From CAKSHP01 sp045590935 (GTDB lineage Bacteria; Bacillota; Clostridia; UBA1381; UMGS1253), in NCBI GenBank assembly GCA_045590935.1, contig JAZNSA010000121.1, positions 1 through 8,266 on the forward strand: a DNA stretch of 8,266 nt, written 5' to 3'. Below the pieces are notes generated by a model. It worked only from the letters and a program-made list of their open reading frames with translations. It was not told the origin of the DNA and made no database searches. The position numbers were made by a program, and so were the translations under genes. Shown here piece by piece: positions 5,703-8,266 of the stretch (position 1 is its first letter; each line of letters starts with the position of its first letter).

Positions 5703-6575
5703 ATGAAAAGAGTACGTAAGGCGGTTATTCCTGCGGCGGGATTGGGAACAAGATTTTTGCCTGCTACAAAGGCGATGCCGAAGGAAATGCTTCCAATAGT
5801 TGACACACCAACTATTCAATATATAATTGAGGAGGCAAAAAATAGCGGAATAGAAGAAATACTTATTATAACAGGAAGAAGTAAAAAGGCGATAGAGGAC
5901 CACTTTGACAAGGCGTATGAGCTTGAAGCGGAGCTCGAAAAGGGCGGAAAAACAGAGCTTCTTAAGATTTCTCAGGATATTTCAAATATGGCAAATATTC
6001 ACTATATCCGTCAAAAGGAAGCTAAGGGGCTTGGTCATGCGATACATTGCGCAAAAGCATTTGTTGGCGACGAGCCGTTTGCCGTCCTTCTTGCCGACGA
6101 TATTGTTGCGGCAAAGAAGCCTTGCTTAAAGCAGCTTATTGAAAAATACGATGAGTGTGGCTCAAGCGTTTTGGGCGTTCAGACTGTTGCACACGAAAAT
6201 GTTTATAAATATGGAATTATTGCGGGCGAAAAGGTAGGCGACCGTTTTTATAAGGTATCTGATTTGGTTGAAAAGCCAAAGCCTGAGGTTGCTCCGTCGG
6301 ACGTTGCTATTTTGGGAAGATATATAATAACTCCTGAGATTTTCAATTGCATTGAAGAGACAGGTGCGGGAGCGGGCGGAGAAATTCAGCGTACGGACGC
6401 GCTTAAATTGTTAGGAGAAAAGGAAAGTGTTTTTGCTTATGATTTTGAGGGCAGAAGATACGACGTTGGCGATAAAATGGGATTTTTGGAGGCGACGGTT
6501 GAGTTTGCGCTGGGCAGAGATGATTTAAAGGACGGCTTTGCGGCATATTTGAAAGAAATTGCATCTAAGCTTTGA
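5703..6575 (+). CDS. galU: UTP-glucose-1-phosphate uridylyltransferase
   Basis: Makes UDP-glucose from UTP and glucose-1-phosphate in the cytoplasm, feeding glycolipid, capsule, teichoic-acid and galactose pathways. 290 residues, usual bacterial length. The nucleotidyltransferase signature AAGLGTRFLPATKAMPKEML is at 11-30, with the lysine at 27. Other blocks are IQYIIEEA, QKEAKGLGHAI (104-114), the metal/nucleotide motif LLADDIV (129-135), VEKP (189-192), GRYIITPEIF (205-214) and GAGGEIQRTDAL (223-234), where most relatives have QLTDA. ATG 5703 follows GAGGAGG (5689-5695), 7 nt upstream. The gap from mreB is 18 nt and to hslO 30 nt, so it is the middle gene of one operon. Pairing with mreB links an envelope precursor to cell-shape machinery, though co-transcription alone does not prove a functional link. 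Confidence 0.96.
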   Translation: MKRVRKAVIPAAGLGTRFLPATKAMPKEMLPIVDTPTIQYIIEEAKNSGIEEILIITGRSKKAIEDHFDKAYELEAELEKGGKTELLKISQDISNMANIHYIRQKEAKGLGHAIHCAKAFVGDEPFAVLLADDIVAAKKPCLKQLIEKYDECGSSVLGVQTVAHENVYKYGIIAGEKVGDRFYKVSDLVEKPKPEVAPSDVAILGRYIITPEIFNCIEETGAGAGGEIQRTDALKLLGEKESVFAYDFEGRRYDVGDKMGFLEATVEFALGRDDLKDGFAAYLKEIASKL

Positions 6576-6605
6576 TTAGACAGCTATAACAAAGGGGAAA
6601 ATTTG

Positions 6606-7496
6606 ATGGAAGATATAATTTTAAGAGGAGTCAGTGCCGACGGAACGATTAGAATTTTTGCGGCGGATACGACAAAGCTTGTTGGCGAGGCTGTGAGAAT
6701 TCATAAAACGTTTCCTACTCCTACTGCGGCGCTTGGAAGATTGCTTACTGCGGCATCAATGATGGGATGCATGCTTAAGGGAAACAACGATTCAATTACA
6801 CTCAGGGTTAAGGGTGATGGGCCAATCGGTGGTGTTGTAGCTGTTGGTGATTCGGATGGAAACGTTAAGGGATATGCCTTTAATCCGGGAGCGGTAGTTG
6901 AGCATAAGTACCCGGGGAAGTTAGATGTTTCGGGCGGCATTGGAAAAGGAACGCTGAGCGTTGTGTGTGATTTGGGCTTGAAAGAGCCGTACGTTGCACA
7001 AATGGAGCTTGTATCAGGAGAAATTGCAGAGGATATAACTGCGTATTACGCAACGAGCGAGCAGGTGCCATCGGCGGTTGCTTTGGGAGTTTTAGTTGAT
7101 ACTGACGGAAGTGTTATAAAGGCGGGCGGATTTATTTTGCAGCTTATGCCTGACAGTACGGAGCAGACAGCCGAAATGCTTGAAAAAAATCTTGCGGCAC
7201 TTGCGCCGATAACGACTATGCTTAATGACGGAATGAGTCCTGAGGATATTATTTTTAAAGTTACTGAAGGCTTCGATATGCTTATAAGCAACAAGGAGGC
7301 GCACTATCCGAAATACAAGTGCGATTGTAATCGGGATAGAGTTGAAAGGGCGCTTATAAGTATGGGGCAAGAGGAAATGGAAAATCTTATAAGCGAGCAG
7401 GGAAGTGCGGAGCTCACTTGTCAGTTTTGTGATAAAGTTTATAATTTTAACGAGGACGAGTTGAAAGAACTCCTAAAACTTTGTAAAAACAAATAA
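6606..7496 (+). CDS. hslO: Redox-regulated chaperone Hsp33
   Basis: Cytosolic holdase chaperone, switched on when oxidants release zinc and form disulfides in its C-terminal domain, so it protects proteins from aggregation during oxidative stress. 296 residues, standard length. The N-terminal domain contains PTPTAALGRLLTAASMM (37-53), SITLRVKGDGPIGG (63-76), the GYAFNPG block (89-95), and ITAYYATSEQVPSAVALGV (144-162). The zinc-binding cysteines are C239-x-C241 and C272-x2-C275, the complete set required for the switch. I start at ATG 6606, 8 nt after AAAGGGG (6591-6597); a TTG directly before it (6603) is less well spaced. Last gene of the mreB operon. No terminator with a T-run is visible after the stop, only an A-tract-rich spacer leading to the tRNA promoter. 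Confidence 0.96.
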   Translation: MEDIILRGVSADGTIRIFAADTTKLVGEAVRIHKTFPTPTAALGRLLTAASMMGCMLKGNNDSITLRVKGDGPIGGVVAVGDSDGNVKGYAFNPGAVVEHKYPGKLDVSGGIGKGTLSVVCDLGLKEPYVAQMELVSGEIAEDITAYYATSEQVPSAVALGVLVDTDGSVIKAGGFILQLMPDSTEQTAEMLEKNLAALAPITTMLNDGMSPEDIIFKVTEGFDMLISNKEAHYPKYKCDCNRDRVERALISMGQEEMENLISEQGSAELTCQFCDKVYNFNEDELKELLKLCKNK

Positions 7497-7500
7497 AAAT

Positions 7501-7608
7501 ATAGAAAAACGAAGAAAAATTTAGAAAAAATTAAAAATAGTTAGAAAAAGCGACTTATGTTGTCAAGATGGTTAAAAATGATTAAAAATAGCTAAATTTA
7601 AAGAAAAA
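7501..7608. repeat. Phased A-tract spacer (probable curved DNA / UP region)
   Basis: A non-coding spacer of 176 nt separates hslO from the first tRNA. A5-A6 tracts centre near 7507, 7517, 7527, 7535 and 7547, and again near 7576, 7586 and 7606, mostly about 10 bp apart, inside loosely repeated units such as TTAGAAAAA and TTAAAAATAG. Helically phased A-tracts are known to bend DNA, and A-rich upstream DNA boosts stable-RNA promoters. There are no spacers or true repeat units of CRISPR type. Confidence 0.5.
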
Positions 7609-7620
7609 TCGTCTTGACAA
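7560..7620. repeat. Long inverted repeat ending in the tRNA promoter -35
   Basis: TTGTCAAGA (7560-7568) and TCTTGACAA (7612-7620) are perfect complements. The pairing extends inward to 14 bp (7560-7573 with 7607-7620) if two G-U pairs are allowed, around a 33-nt A-rich loop. The right arm contains the -35 box of the tRNA operon. No T-run follows immediately, so it is not a classic terminator. Confidence 0.5.
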
Positions 7621-7642
7621 AGCCGTGAAAATTCTGTATAAT
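7614..7642 (+). promoter_or_regulatory. Perfect consensus promoter of the tRNA cluster
   Basis: TTGACA (7614-7619), 17-nt spacer, TATAAT (7637-7642): both hexamers and the spacing are ideal. The start is expected near 7649, about 24 nt before the mature tRNA-Val 5' end. Phased A-tracts lie immediately upstream. This fits strong growth-linked stable-RNA transcription. Confidence 0.9.
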
Positions 7643-7672
7643 AGTCTATGTCGTTTGAAAGAGTGGCAAAAT

Positions 7673-7748
7673 GGGAGTATAGCTCAGCTGGGAGAGCATC
7701 TGCCTTACAAGCAGAGGGTCACAGGTTCGAGCCCTGTTACTCCCACCA
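7673..7748 (+). tRNA. tRNA-Val (anticodon TAC)
   Basis: 76 nt including an encoded CCA. The acceptor GGGAGTA pairs with TACTCCC, the D-arm is AGCTCAGCTGGGAGAGC, and the T-arm carries GGTTCGAGCC. The anticodon loop CTTACAA on the stem TCTGC/GCAGA gives anticodon TAC, reading GUA and other GUN valine codons. First gene of the cluster. Confidence 0.97.
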
Positions 7749-7751
7749 TTT

Positions 7752-7828
7752 GGCCCGGTAGTTCAGTTGGTTAGAACGCCAGCCTGTCACGCTGGAGGTC
7801 GTGGGTTCGAGCCCCATCCGGGTCGCCA
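7752..7828 (+). tRNA. tRNA-Asp (anticodon GTC)
   Basis: 77 nt with encoded CCA. The acceptor GGCCCGG pairs with CCGGGTC, with one G-T wobble at pair 2. The anticodon stem CCAGC/GCTGG encloses loop CTGTCAC, giving anticodon GTC. The T-arm contains GGTTCGAGCC. Only 3 nt separate it from tRNA-Val, so both come from one precursor. Confidence 0.97.
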
Positions 7829-7881
7829 AATCACTTTTTGTGAGATAGTTTTTTTGCAGGCTTTAGGTTTGTAAGAGGTAA

Positions 7882-7957
7882 GCCTCTGTAGCTCAGTCGG
7901 TAGAGCAAGGGACTGAAAATCCCTGTGTCGATGGTTCGATTCCGTCCGGAGGCACCA
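7882..7957 (+). tRNA. tRNA-Phe (anticodon GAA)
   Basis: 76 nt with encoded CCA. The acceptor GCCTCTG pairs with CGGAGGC (one T-G). The anticodon stem AGGGA/TCCCT with loop CTGAAAA gives anticodon GAA; the T-arm has GGTTCGATTCC. A 53-nt spacer separates it from tRNA-Asp; no separate promoter was found there. Confidence 0.97.
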
Positions 7958-7963
7958 GACTAT

Positions 7964-8038
7964 GCGGGAGTGGCTCAGTGGTAGAGCGTCACCTTGCCAA
8001 GGTGAACGTCGCGAGTTCGAATCTCGTCTTCCGCTCCA
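7964..8038 (+). tRNA. tRNA-Gly (anticodon GCC)
   Basis: 75 nt with encoded CCA. The acceptor GCGGGAG pairs with CTTCCGC, including one G-T wobble and one A-T pair. The anticodon stem TCACC/GGTGA with loop TTGCCAA gives anticodon GCC; the T-arm has AGTTCGAATCT. It lies 6 nt after tRNA-Phe. Confidence 0.97.
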
Positions 8039-8043
8039 TAGTA

Positions 8044-8083
8044 TTAATACAAAAGGTGCATATAATTGCACCTTTTGTATTAA
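8044..8083 (+). terminator. 17-bp perfect hairpin between tRNA-Gly and tRNA-Cys
   Basis: Arms 8044-8060 and 8067-8083 are perfectly complementary over 17 bp with a TATAAT loop. The core GGTGCA/TGCACC is flanked by an A4 tract on the left and TTTTGTATT on the right, the layout of a bidirectional intrinsic terminator. The T-tract is interrupted by a G, so termination may be partial and leave tRNA-Cys as a readthrough product. Confidence 0.6.
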
Positions 8084-8108
8084 AATAGTAATAATAATAA
8101 TTTAATAT

Positions 8109-8182
8109 GGCGCCATCGCCAAGTGGTAAGGCACGGGTCTGCAACACCCTTATCCCCAGTTCAAATCTGGGTGGCGCCTCCA
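8109..8182 (+). tRNA. tRNA-Cys (anticodon GCA)
   Basis: 74 nt with encoded CCA. The acceptor GGCGCCA pairs perfectly with TGGCGCC; the D-arm is short (GCCAAGTGGTAAGGC), as usual for tRNA-Cys. Loop CTGCAAC gives anticodon GCA; the T-arm has AGTTCAAATCT. The outermost anticodon-stem pair (27-43) is C-T rather than paired, a small irregularity. No promoter of its own is visible in the 25 nt after the upstream hairpin. Confidence 0.95.
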
Positions 8183-8266
8183 TGAAAAAAGACATCCAAT
8201 GACAGTCCTCAATAAAACAGTATGGGTATTGACGGTCTGTCAAAGGATTGCCAAGAATAAAAGCTA
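8183..8266. other. Unassigned sequence after the tRNA cluster
   Basis: 84 nt with no convincing gene. TGACAG (8200-8205) and CTGTCA (8237-8242) are inverted, and TTGAC-GGTCT-GTCAA (8229-8243) forms a small hairpin, but no T-run follows either. TTGACG at 8229-8234 resembles a -35 without a matching -10 before the window ends. Confidence 0.3.

Noticed and set aside
7497..7611. Short A-rich repeats resembling an array
   Set aside because: The units are not of constant length, there are no unique spacers, and the pattern is explained by phased A-tracts; not CRISPR.
7831..7855. Small hairpin (TCAC/GTGA) and T7 run between tRNA-Asp and tRNA-Phe as a terminator
   Set aside because: A 4-bp stem, a five-base gap before the T-run, and no promoter for the following tRNAs; more likely plain precursor spacer.
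7787..8243. Two overlapping minus-strand reading frames with segments such as RFELGIRVLQTRALP and SNPRPPA
   Set aside because: They run antisense through the tRNA genes. Such peptides are well-known spurious proteins produced by translating tRNA clusters backwards.

Overview
The window looks like chromosome from an anaerobic, endospore-forming member of the Clostridia (Bacillota). The DNA is AT-rich, Shine-Dalgarno sites are strong (AAGGAGG, GAGGTGAT), all five tRNA genes encode their CCA end, and a sporulation gene (spoIID) sits beside mreB, galU, hslO and comF. I cannot assign a genus. No CRISPR array, transposase, phage gene or riboswitch was seen.

Layout. (1) 1-1291, minus strand: most of a branched-chain aminotransferase gene (ilvE, cut by the window edge) with its own consensus promoter, preceded by the decayed 5' fragment of an aldo/keto reductase gene. 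(2) 1292-1482: a divergent control region. Two sigma-A-like promoters share one -35 box; a dyad overlaps the reductase start site and a compound palindrome lies in the leader of the rightward genes. (3) 1483-2444, plus strand: a small XRE-type regulator and comF, ending convergently 3 nt from spoIID. (4) 2448-4464, minus strand: a four-gene unit of three small uncharacterised proteins followed by spoIID. Upstream of it is a sequence closely resembling a sigma-E (mother-cell sporulation) promoter. (5) 4564-7496, plus strand: a consensus promoter followed by mreB/mbl, galU and hslO, spaced as an operon. (6) 7497-8182: a phased A-tract, inverted-repeat-containing spacer, a perfect consensus promoter, and tRNAs Val, Asp, Phe, Gly and Cys, with a 17-bp perfect hairpin between Gly and Cys. 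(7) 8183-8266: no gene recognised.

Functionally, most of the window is housekeeping: amino-acid metabolism, DNA-uptake-type ComF, cell shape (MreB), cell-envelope sugar nucleotide supply (GalU), an oxidative-stress chaperone (Hsp33) and stable RNA. The least explained part is the small-protein/spoIID unit. Its tight spacing and sigma-E-like promoter suggest that three undescribed proteins are made in the mother cell with the engulfment hydrolase SpoIID. The second is the divergent region, where an intact promoter and possible operator drive a reductase gene that appears to have lost both its start codon and about three quarters of its length.
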